From NCBI RefSeq assembly GCF_000282495.1, contig NZ_AKJE01000036.1, positions 1 through 64,000 of the forward strand: a DNA stretch of 64,000 nucleotides. The letters run 5' to 3'. This document shows positions 54,858 through 64,000 of the stretch, one piece after another. Within the stretch, counting starts at the first letter, position 1; every line of letters begins with the position of its first letter. A model generated the notes under the pieces. That model was not told where the DNA came from and did no database searches. It saw only the letters and a list, made by a program, of their open reading frames with translations. The translations under genes and the position numbers were made by a program. The DNA comes from Pseudomonas sp. GM79 (GTDB taxonomy: Bacteria > Pseudomonadota > Gammaproteobacteria > Pseudomonadales > Pseudomonadaceae).

Positions 54858-55020
54858 GTAATGGCCAGTCAGTCAAAATGCGATACCTGTGGGAGCGGGC
54901 TTGCTCGCGAAGACGGCGGCACAGTCAACATTGATGTCGTCTGACACACCGCTTTCGCGAGCAAGTCGAATCGTCGCACCGCCGCTCCCACATGGACTGC
55001 GCTTAACTGACGGGCATTTG
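54858..55020. repeat. Composite REP with outer arm and internal insertion
   Basis: The core starts at 54888 and the outer left arm TAATGGCCAGTCAGTCAAAA at 54859. The right part GCGCTTAACTGACGGGCATT runs into the 3' end of the LysR gene (stop at 55003). The right core arm contains about 15 extra bases (TCGAATCGTCGCACCG) relative to other copies. Confidence 0.85.
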
Positions 55021-55932
55021 CCAAGGCGGCCCTTGCGCAAATCTTGCCTCCAGCCATTCCTTGAAGGCCATGAGCGTTGCCGGCGTAAAAGCGGCTGATG
55101 CTCGCACCAGATAAATCCCGCCCTGGGCATCCAGGTCCCACTCCGGCAGAACGCGCACCATCTGGCCGTTGGCGATTTCCCGGCTCATCAGCCACTCGCC
55201 AGCGCCCAAAATACCGACGCCAGCCTTGGCCGCGGCGAGCAACGCCTCGCCGTCGTTCGAGGTCAAGGTTCCCCTGGTGATGACCCTCTCCTGCCGATCA
55301 CCCTTCGACAAGCGCCATTCAGGAAACGCCGCCAGGCCGGTGAAGCCCAGGCAGTTGTGCTCGGTCAGTTCTTTCGGGCTGGCCGGTAAACCATGCTGTT
55401 CTATGTAACTCGGTGAAGCGCAGAGAATGCGGCGATGATCGCTGAGCTTCTTCGCGACCAGGCGGTTGTCGTTCAATTCACCGATACGAATCGCCGCATC
55501 GAATCCTTCACCAATGATGTCGACGACGCGATCGCTGTAATCCACCTCGATGGAGACCAACGGATGAGCCGCCAGAAATTCCGGCAGCATCGACGCCAGC
55601 CACAGGCGCCCCATCGCAGCAGGAAAAGCCAGGCGCAAAACGCCACGAACCTGCGCCGCGCCCAGTGACGCTTCCTGCTCGGCCTCGATGATCAACCCCG
55701 TGGCGGAGCGCAGACGTTCGACGAGACGGTTGCCGGCATCGGTCAACCGCACCTGTCGCGTCGTGCGCTCCATCAACCGCACGCCCAAGCGCTTTTCCAT
55801 GGCCGCCAGACGCTTTGAAATCACCGTCGGATGGCGTTGCAGCAGGCGTCCGGCAGCCACGAACGAATGCGCCGAGGCGACCGCAAGCAGCGCTGCAATT
55901 TCATCGATGTGGCGGCTGTCCAGTGGGTTCAC
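55003..55932 (-). CDS. LysR-family transcriptional regulator
   Basis: A 309-residue LTTR: N-terminal winged HTH at about 8-65 (DEIAALLAVASAHSFVAAGR, HPTVISKRLAAMEKRLGVRL) and a substrate-binding domain from about 95 (VRGVLRLAFPAAMGRLWLAS, VDIIGEGFDAAIRIGELNDN, GTLTSNDGEALLAAAKAGVG). Its last codons lie inside a composite REP. It follows the quinone oxidoreductase on the same strand by 30 bases, which is unusual for a LysR autoregulated gene and suggests co-transcription. Confidence 0.92.
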   Translation of the reverse strand: MNPLDSRHIDEIAALLAVASAHSFVAAGRLLQRHPTVISKRLAAMEKRLGVRLMERTTRQVRLTDAGNRLVERLRSATGLIIEAEQEASLGAAQVRGVLRLAFPAAMGRLWLASMLPEFLAAHPLVSIEVDYSDRVVDIIGEGFDAAIRIGELNDNRLVAKKLSDHRRILCASPSYIEQHGLPASPKELTEHNCLGFTGLAAFPEWRLSKGDRQERVITRGTLTSNDGEALLAAAKAGVGILGAGEWLMSREIANGQMVRVLPEWDLDAQGGIYLVRASAAFTPATLMAFKEWLEARFAQGPPWQMPVS

Positions 55933-55962
55933 AAAACACTCTTTTGTTCAGGTAAAAAACAA

Positions 55963-56937
55963 TCACGGCTTGAGGACGATCGCTCCGCGAGATTGGCCGC
56001 CTTCCAGATCGGCATGGGCCTTGGCCACGTCGGCCAATGCATAGCGGCCCCAGATGCCGGGCTTGATTATGCCCGCCTCGACCGCGGCCAGTACATCATC
56101 GGCCCGTTGCCGGTATTCGGCGATGTCCGTGGTGTGCGCGGCGAGTGAAGGACGGGTCAGGAACAGCGAACCCTTGGCATTGAGCGTGGCCACTTCGACC
56201 GCCGTCGGCGCTCCGGAAGATGCCCCGAAAGACACCATCAACCCACGTGGTCGCAAGCTGTCGAGCGACGCTTCGAACGACACCCGCCCGATGGGATCGT
56301 AGACCACATCGGCTTTCTTGCCGTGGGTGATCTGCGCCACATCCGCGGCGAGTGTCTGGGCATTGAACACCAGCACCGCATCGCAACCCAGCGCCTTGGC
56401 TGTCTCGACACTCTCGGCCCGGGACACAATGCCGATGACAAAGGCCCCCAGGTGTTTGGCCCACGTCGCCATGATCTGCCCGAGGCCGCCCGCTACGCCA
56501 TACAGCACCAGGGTGGTGCCGGGGCCGACCGGGTAAGTCGTCTTCAGCAGGTATTGCGCGGTAATGCCTTTGAACAACACCGCGGCGGCCTCTTCAGCCG
56601 TCAACGCGTCGGGAATCGGCACCAGCCGCTCGGCCGGAAACAGGCGCGCACTGGCGTAAGCACCAATAGGCCCTGTTGCGTAGGCCACCCGATCACCCAC
56701 CTTGACGTTGTTCACTCCCGCGCCGATGGCGGCAACCCGGCCCGCCCCTTCAAGGCCCAGCCCCGACGGCAATGGCAGCGGTACGGCGCCCTTGCGCTGA
56801 CTCACATCGAGGAAGTTGACGCCAATCGCCTCCTGCTCCAGCCAGACTTCACCCGGCCCCGGCTCACGCGCCGTCACCTGCTCGATGGTCATCACCTCAG
56901 GTGCGCCGGTGTGTGCGATACGAACGACAGAAACCAT
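55963..56937 (-). CDS. Quinone oxidoreductase (zeta-crystallin-like)
   Basis: A 324-residue MDR-superfamily enzyme. The GroES-like N-terminus has ITREPGPGEVWLEQEAIGVN-type spacing with VNFLDVSQRKG, no structural zinc Cys, and LGLEGAGRVAAIGAGVNNVK. The Rossmann part has LVLYGVAGGLGQIMATWAKH and GLMVSFGASSGAPTAVE. NADPH-dependent quinone reduction is typical. It is followed by the LysR gene. The start MVSVVRIAHTGAPEVMTIEQ is good but an upstream ribosome site is only moderate. Confidence 0.9.
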   Translation of the reverse strand: MVSVVRIAHTGAPEVMTIEQVTAREPGPGEVWLEQEAIGVNFLDVSQRKGAVPLPLPSGLGLEGAGRVAAIGAGVNNVKVGDRVAYATGPIGAYASARLFPAERLVPIPDALTAEEAAAVLFKGITAQYLLKTTYPVGPGTTLVLYGVAGGLGQIMATWAKHLGAFVIGIVSRAESVETAKALGCDAVLVFNAQTLAADVAQITHGKKADVVYDPIGRVSFEASLDSLRPRGLMVSFGASSGAPTAVEVATLNAKGSLFLTRPSLAAHTTDIAEYRQRADDVLAAVEAGIIKPGIWGRYALADVAKAHADLEGGQSRGAIVLKP

Positions 56938-57021
56938 TGCCTGACTCCTTCACTTCAGCGCAGCCCATCTGCGCCATGTGGGGGAAGTATCGGTATTCGA
57001 TTTCATGCGAACAATACAGCT

Positions 57022-58443
57022 TCACTGCAGTTCATTACTGCATGCAGTGCAGCAGTGTGAAACTCGCAGCGCCAGCGCGATAACAAGGGCCAGGACGATC
57101 AACACCATGGCGACGGCAAACATTATCCGCATACCGTTGGCGATGGCGGCGGGAGATGCCGTGGTGATGTCTGCCGTCGCCGACGCAAAGGCGAACACCG
57201 CGCCCATGACCGAGGCCCCGGTGATCAGTCCGAGATTGCGCGACAGGCTGAGCATGCCGGCAATCACGCCGCGCTGGTCCGCACGGATGTCGGTCATGAT
57301 CGCGGTGTTGTTGGCCGCTTGAAATAACGCGTAGCTGGCAGTGATCACCGCGATGGGCGCGAGGTAACCGAGGATGCCGAAACCCGCCGGCATTATCGAT
57401 AAAGCCCCCGTTCCGAGCGCCATTGCCGCAAGCCCGAGAAGGGTCATGCGCCGAGTGCCAAAACGGTCCACCAGGCGACCGGCCGGTATACCGGTCAGCG
57501 CCGCCACCAACGGCCCTACCGACAAGGCGAAACCGACAAGTGCCGTGCCGAGCCCAAGCGCCCCCGAAAGATAAAACGGCCCGACCACCAACGTCGCCAT
57601 CATCACCGTCGAAACGAGCGTGCTCATGGCCAGGCTCGCGCTCAATCCTGGCTCGCGGAACAGCGCCAATTTAATCAGGGGTGATGCAACCGTGGTCTCA
57701 ACGAAGATGAAAAGCCCAACGCCAAAAGCAGCCGTAAGCAGCAGCGAGATGTTGACCGGCCCAAAATCACCCTGCCCGATCGTCATGGCCAGCGCATACG
57801 CCCCGAGCGTCAACGCCAGCAGCAACGTGCCTGCCTTGTCGAACCCCACCCATGGCGCTTTCGTTCGCTGTGCATCCGCCGGCAAATAGCGATACGCGAG
57901 CCAGATGTTCAGAACACCCAGCGGCACGTTGACCAGAAAAATCGACTGCCAACCTGCGCCTGCGATCAACATTCCACCGAGCGACGGCCCCAGCGTGGTA
58001 CCGATCGCCGACATCGTGCCGAGCAGCCCCATGGCACTGCCGGTCTGCGCTTTCGGCACCGTCTCGCCGACAAACGCCACGGTCAGCGCCAGCATGATCG
58101 CCGCCCCGAGGCCCTGCACCGCCCGGGCACCGACCAGCCACCAAAGCGACGGCGCGACACCACATGCCAGCGATGACAGGGTAAAAATGCCGATGCCCGT
58201 CAGCAGCAAGCGTCGACGACCGACGAGGTCACCGAGTCGTCCAACGCTGACAATCAGCGTGGTGATCGCCAGCAAATACGCCAGAACAATCCACTGCACT
58301 TGCTGAAAGGAAGCATCGAACGCCTGGGCCAACATCGGCAAACCCGCATTGGCGATGCTGGTGTCGAGTGAAGGCATCAACATCGATAGCGAAAGACTTG
58401 CGAGCGCCCAGCGGACGGAGCCTGATTGGGTGATGAGTTTCAT
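57022..58443 (-). CDS. MFS transporter (DHA2-type exporter)
   Basis: A 473-residue transporter with about 14 helices: the DHA2 opening LSMLMPSLDTSIANAGLPML, VGRLGDLVGRRRLLLTGIGI (loop 2-3 motif A), MGLLGTMSAIGTTLGPSLGG (motif C) and a second half VGPLVAALTGIPAGRLVDRF. DHA2 proteins export drugs. It is divergent from the LysR gene at 58572, which likely controls it. An upstream ATG at 58518 is in the intergenic region. The start at 58443 is favoured. Confidence 0.92.
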   Translation of the reverse strand: MKLITQSGSVRWALASLSLSMLMPSLDTSIANAGLPMLAQAFDASFQQVQWIVLAYLLAITTLIVSVGRLGDLVGRRRLLLTGIGIFTLSSLACGVAPSLWWLVGARAVQGLGAAIMLALTVAFVGETVPKAQTGSAMGLLGTMSAIGTTLGPSLGGMLIAGAGWQSIFLVNVPLGVLNIWLAYRYLPADAQRTKAPWVGFDKAGTLLLALTLGAYALAMTIGQGDFGPVNISLLLTAAFGVGLFIFVETTVASPLIKLALFREPGLSASLAMSTLVSTVMMATLVVGPFYLSGALGLGTALVGFALSVGPLVAALTGIPAGRLVDRFGTRRMTLLGLAAMALGTGALSIMPAGFGILGYLAPIAVITASYALFQAANNTAIMTDIRADQRGVIAGMLSLSRNLGLITGASVMGAVFAFASATADITTASPAAIANGMRIMFAVAMVLIVLALVIALALRVSHCCTACSNELQ

Positions 58444-58571
58444 TGTCTGGCCACATCTGAAAGGTAGATCAGCAGCGTATGCCCGAGCGTGATATGGCGG
58501 AAGACGCATGACTTGCACTTGATAGTTGCGTTTGACGCCATGTCACCCGCACGCCGTGCTAACGTTGAGGC

Positions 58572-59468
58572 ATGACGACTCCCGACCTGAATTTGCTGAT
58601 TACCCTGGATGTGCTGCTCGCCGCAGGCAGCGTCGCACGCGCCGCCCAACGACTGCGCCTGAGCCCTTCGGCCATGAGCCGGGCACTGGCGCGATTGCGC
58701 GAAACGACGGGCGACCCGCTGCTGGTCCGGGCCGGACGCGGGCTGGTGCCGACGCCCCGGGCACTTGAACTGCGCGAACAGGTCAGCCGATTGGTGCAAG
58801 ACGCAGAAGCCGTGTTACGCCCCGCCGAACAGCTTGATCTCAAACAACTGGTCCGGACGTTTACGCTGCGCACCAGCGACGGTTTCGTCGAAAACTTCGG
58901 CCCGGCGCTGATTGCCCGCGTCAGTGCACAAGCACCCGGCGTGCGCTTGCACTTTGTGCAGAAGCTGAGCAAGGACAGCGCCGCGCTTCGCGACGGTTCC
59001 GTCGACCTGGAAACCGGGGTGGTCGGCGGCACGACGAGCCCGGAAGTGCGCACCCGTGCGTTGTTCGAGGATCGTTTCATCGGCGTCGTGCGCACAGGGC
59101 ATCCGCTGACCCAAGGCGAAGTCACCGCCTCCCGTTATGCCGCTGGCAGGCACATCCTGGTCTCGCGACGCGGGCTCGATAAGGGGCCGATGGATGAAGC
59201 CCTGGAAGTGCTGGGGCTGGAGCGCGAGATCACCACCATCGTCGGCGGCTTTTCGGCCGCGCTGGCGCTGGCTCGCGCCTCGGACCTGATTGCCACCGTG
59301 CCCGCGCAACACACCCGAAACCTGCGCGCAGGCCTGCACAGTTTTGATCTTCCGTTCGACCTGCCGCCGATCACCCTTTCGATGCTCTGGCACCCACGCA
59401 TGGATGCCGACTCAGCGCATCGGTGGCTGCGTGAATGTGTGCGGGAGGTTTGTACGCAGCCCGGTTAA
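58572..59468 (+). CDS. LysR-family transcriptional regulator
   Basis: A 298-residue LTTR. The HTH part reads LLITLDVLLAAGSVARAAQR, LRLSPSAMSRALARLRETTG and DPLLVRAGRGLVPTPRALEL (about 5-70). The effector domain (TLRTSDGFVENFGPALIARV, VDLETGVVGGTTSPEVRTRA) is of the NodD/PcpR-like subgroup. The 128-base divergent gap to the MFS gene is typical for a LysR-controlled exporter. Confidence 0.92.
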   Translation: MTTPDLNLLITLDVLLAAGSVARAAQRLRLSPSAMSRALARLRETTGDPLLVRAGRGLVPTPRALELREQVSRLVQDAEAVLRPAEQLDLKQLVRTFTLRTSDGFVENFGPALIARVSAQAPGVRLHFVQKLSKDSAALRDGSVDLETGVVGGTTSPEVRTRALFEDRFIGVVRTGHPLTQGEVTASRYAAGRHILVSRRGLDKGPMDEALEVLGLEREITTIVGGFSAALALARASDLIATVPAQHTRNLRAGLHSFDLPFDLPPITLSMLWHPRMDADSAHRWLRECVREVCTQPG

Positions 59469-59480
59469 GCGACACGCTTT

Positions 59481-59612
59481 TGTAGCAGCTGCCGAAGGCT
59501 GCGTTCGGCGGCGCAGCAGTCGTGAGTCCTGGTAACGCGCTCTACCAGACGTAGCGCATTCTCTGATTTTACGACTGCTATGCAGCCGAACGCAGGCTGC
59601 GCCAGCGGCTAC
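59481..59612. repeat. Family C inverted repeat pair
   Basis: GTAGCAGCTGCCGAAGGCTG at the left and ACGACTGCTATGCAGCCGAA... at the right, with GCGTTCGG/CCGAACGC pieces, form an imperfect inverted pair beyond the LysR stop. Confidence 0.8.
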
Positions 59613-59639
59613 GGATCGGAGTGCGGCCTGGCATTGCCC

Positions 59640-59822
59640 TCAAACCTTCCTCTTCTGCAGCCCCTTCAACCGCAAACTCGCCCGCTGCGCCGCCGCCATT
59701 TTTTCCGGACGCTTCATACGCTTCCATTTTCTGATGTCGTCCTTGGTGCGGCCACAACTGACACACAGCTCACCACTGAGCTGGCAAATGGAAATACACG
59801 GATTTTCGATATCCTTGGCCAC
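59640..59822 (-). CDS. DUF1289 family protein
   Basis: A 60-residue protein MAKDIENPCISICQLSGELC with the DUF1289 pattern: four cysteines (PCISIC, LCVSC) likely to bind metal, then TKDDIRKWKRM and a basic C-terminus (ASLRLKGLQKRKV). Proteins of this family are short and uncharacterised. It is separated by three bases from the next gene upstream, so the two are likely co-transcribed. Confidence 0.85.
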   Translation of the reverse strand: MAKDIENPCISICQLSGELCVSCGRTKDDIRKWKRMKRPEKMAAAQRASLRLKGLQKRKV

Positions 59823-59825
59823 GCT

Positions 59826-60197
59826 TCAACCCCGCGTCGAGCGCTTGGGCGCCAGGCATTGCTGCCAGTTACCGGCATGGGTGCGCTGACATTGTTCTTC
59901 AGAATCGAACTGCACATGGGCCGCTACCGGGCTGATGAGTACATCCGCTTCACTTAGCGCCACGGCCGTCAGTTCGACCATACGCTCGCCCTGCCCGCTC
60001 GCCAGCGCCTGATCCTTGTTGGCCTGTGTATCGAAGACCCAGATCACCCGCAGGCTGGAAGGAAAGACCGCGTAATCGATTTCGTGGGTCAGCCAGCAGA
60101 ACCCGACTATTTCTGCCTTGGCGGTTTCACACGCCTCGGTCAGGGTGGCGACCAGGCGACGTTCGATTTGGGCCTGATCGCGTTTGCTTAAAGACAT
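59826..60197 (-). CDS. Conserved hypothetical protein
   Basis: A 123-residue soluble protein without signal peptide or clear domain. It starts MSLSKRDQAQIERRLVATLT and includes IVGFCWLTHEIDYAVFPSSL, VIWVFDTQANKDQALASGQG and VAAHVQFDSEEQC. Similar pseudomonad proteins have been annotated as Fis-family or hypothetical in databases, but no HTH is visible here. It precedes the DUF1289 gene in the same orientation. Confidence 0.75.
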   Translation of the reverse strand: MSLSKRDQAQIERRLVATLTEACETAKAEIVGFCWLTHEIDYAVFPSSLRVIWVFDTQANKDQALASGQGERMVELTAVALSEADVLISPVAAHVQFDSEEQCQRTHAGNWQQCLAPKRSTRG

Positions 60198-60333
60198 CGG
60201 GGAAGGATCCTTGTGGGCGTCGATTGAAAGGGCCCATCATACCTTCGGTCGCTCGTCTCCTCTCTGCATCATTACCCGCCCACGCCCCAGCTTGTATGGA
60301 AGGAACGTTTTCATGTGCATGACACAAATCCCC

Positions 60334-60360
60334 TGTGGGAGCGGGCTTGCTCGCGAAGAG
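60334..60360. repeat. Single family A REP half
   Basis: TGTGGGAGCGGGCTTGCTCG continuing CGAAGAG occurs once, without its inverse, just downstream of the GNAT gene. Confidence 0.75.
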
Positions 60361-60398
60361 GCTCGAATAAACAGCACAAATTCCGACCCGAAAAATAC

Positions 60399-60890
60399 TC
60401 AGAGACCCCCATGGCTCCCGGCCTTTCTCATTTGTATGAGCGCTACACGGCGCCCATCCGGCGACACTCGCTCCTCAACCCCAAACGGCACAAATCCTAG
60501 CTGCGGATACAGAAGCAGCCCCGCCGTATTCTCGTTGAAGCACGAAATCTGCACCTCGCTTGCCCGATGACGCTCAAAGGCCAGCTTCACCATCGTCTCC
60601 ACCAAAAACTTCGCGACACCTTTCCCCCGCGCCCTGGGCGACACGATCACATTGCCGATCGCGCAAACACCATCGCGCTCAAACGCATAAAAGTTCGCAA
60701 AGCCAACAACAGAACCGTCCCCCTCAACCACCGTAGAGTCTGAACGTAGAGCAATCGATGCACGCAGTTGATCTTCCGTCAGCGGGTAGTGCGCCTTCGG
60801 GAACATGTAAAACAGTTCTTGAGCGTTTTGCGGAAAGTCGCAAACAGTCAACACATCTTCAGCATCGACGGGGCGGTGGGTGAGTAGCAT
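60399..60890 (-). CDS. GNAT-family N-acetyltransferase
   Basis: A 163-residue GCN5-related acetyltransferase: RPVDAEDVLTVCDFPQNAQE, GSVVGFANFYAFERDGVCAI, and the acetyl-CoA loop VIVSPRARGKGVAKFLVETM (the Arg/Gln-x-x-Gly-x-Gly/Ala signature). SCFNENTAGLLLYPQLGFVP is also conserved. The substrate is unknown. The start at 60890 (MLLTHRPVDAEDVL) fits the family, whereas the upstream open frame of 44 codons has no conserved features. Confidence 0.88.
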   Translation of the reverse strand: MLLTHRPVDAEDVLTVCDFPQNAQELFYMFPKAHYPLTEDQLRASIALRSDSTVVEGDGSVVGFANFYAFERDGVCAIGNVIVSPRARGKGVAKFLVETMVKLAFERHRASEVQISCFNENTAGLLLYPQLGFVPFGVEERVSPDGRRVALIQMRKAGSHGGL

Positions 60891-63563
<2,673 letters not shown>

Positions 63564-63589
63564 TCTGAGCAATACTGCTGAAAACCCGC

Positions 63590-63617
63590 AACGCCTCCCT
63601 GTGTGGAGGCGTTGTGG
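63590..63617 (+). terminator. katG rho-independent terminator
   Basis: AACGCCTCC-CTGTGT-GGAGGCGTT is a 9-bp perfect stem with a 6-base loop 27 bases after the katG stop, followed by GTGGTTTTTG. Confidence 0.85.
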
Positions 63618-63711
63618 TTTTTGCTGATCCGTGGACCTGATCGAGTCGACCGTCGACAGCGGTCACTCCTCTCACCTGCCCGTTGGCGATCCACAAGATT
63701 CTCAAGCTAGC

Positions 63712-64000
63712 CTACTCTGCGCGCGCATGCTCCAACACCACTTCCAGTGGGTGGCGCAGTTGCCTGTTGGCGCGACGCTTTACCTGAGTGCGGCAGGAGT
63801 AACCCGTTGCCAGTGCTTCTCCCGTCTTGTCCAGCTTGCCGGCCCATGACTGCTCAAAAATGGTCCGCGAGGTGTCCTGGTTGCGGGCTTCATGGCCGTA
63901 GGTTCCGGACATGCCGCAACAGCCCGTCGCCTCAGTCACCAACTTGAGTCCAAGCCGGGCAAACACTGCTTCCCATTGCGAAGTACTGGCCGGCACATTG
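63712..64000 (-). CDS. C-terminal part of FAD/Fe-S oxidoreductase (YdiJ-like), cut by window edge
   Basis: The open frame continues through the window edge. The visible 95 or so C-terminal residues include SQWEAVFARLGLKLVTEATG, the CCG motif in GCCGMSGTYGHEARNQ, and TGYSCRTQVKRRANRQLRHP. Cys-Cys-Gly with the downstream Ser-Cys-Arg is typical of the C-terminal Fe-S/CCG domain of YdiJ-type FAD-linked oxidases (D-2-hydroxyglutarate or D-lactate dehydrogenase relatives). The rest, including FAD and first Fe-S domains, would be to the right. Confidence 0.8.
   Translation of the reverse strand, partial: NVPASTSQWEAVFARLGLKLVTEATGCCGMSGTYGHEARNQDTSRTIFEQSWAGKLDKTGEALATGYSCRTQVKRRANRQLRHPLEVVLEHARAE

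Overview
The window is a GC-rich, gene-dense chromosomal segment of a Pseudomonas of the fluorescens lineage. The evidence is a complete hydrogen cyanide synthase operon (hcnABC) with an ANR/RsmA-type control region, a Pseudomonas-style myo-inositol operon under an RpiR-type regulator, a FecI/FecR/TonB-receptor signalling set, many hypothetical proteins of pseudomonad type, and abundant REP-like inverted repeats between genes. No tRNA, rRNA, transposase, phage gene or CRISPR array was recognised. All identifications come from reading the translations and recalling families; no database search was run.

Layout. 1-10818 (minus): inositol catabolism, from a cut Gfo/Idh/MocA oxidoreductase through iolH, iolG, iolD, iolI, mmsA/iolA, iolB and iolE to an iolC-DUF2090 fusion. 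A divergent RpiR regulator (11130) faces the operon across a TGGAA-N6-TTCCA palindrome. 12139-20041: a glutathione S-transferase, hcnABC with a recognisable ANR box and an RsmA motif, a 23-residue hydrophobic peptide gene next to a membrane protein, a cysteine-rich secreted protein and an OmpR/EnvZ-type two-component pair. 20189-31974: a DinB protein, a LhgO-like oxidase, mgtA behind a long structured leader with a proline-rich upstream ORF, a Na/Pi cotransporter coupled to a DUF2493 gene, small exported proteins, a PLP enzyme, an ICMT-like methyltransferase and a HAD hydrolase. 32050-36519: an orphan receiver protein and a sigma factor/short FecR/IutA-like transducer-receptor group. 36598-44383: an rRNA-type methyltransferase, a LuxR regulator, a PotF-like binding protein, a DmpA-like P1 peptidase, an NAD(P)H oxidoreductase with divergent TetR regulator, and lactate permease. 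44611-50272: glutamine-synthetase-like ligase, aldehyde dehydrogenase, Fe-alcohol dehydrogenase and APC permease, probably a gamma-glutamylation route for an amine or amino alcohol. 55003-64000: two LysR regulators, a quinone oxidoreductase, an MFS exporter, DUF1289, GNAT, katG and the cut end of an Fe-S oxidoreductase.

The most interesting locus is 50499-54853. Three consecutive small proteins (DUF1843 alone, then two DUF1842-DUF1843 fusions) each carry an exact Tyr-X10-Gly-Asp-Leu motif. They are followed by a radical SAM/SPASM protein with an added C-terminal zinc ribbon and preceded by a Tat-type dienelactone-hydrolase-like protein. This matches the in-silico-defined but biochemically uncharacterised Y-X(10)-GDL radical SAM system. 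Its units are separated by three REP elements that, unlike the others in this window, carry an additional outer inverted arm.

REP-like repeats form at least three families: A (TGTGGGAGCGGGCTTGCTCGCGAA and its inverse, about 90 bp pairs, mostly in intergenic gaps), B (GTAGGAGCTGCCGNAGGCTGCGATC, some with tandem GATCAAAA units) and C (GTAGCAGCTG...CGAACGCAG).
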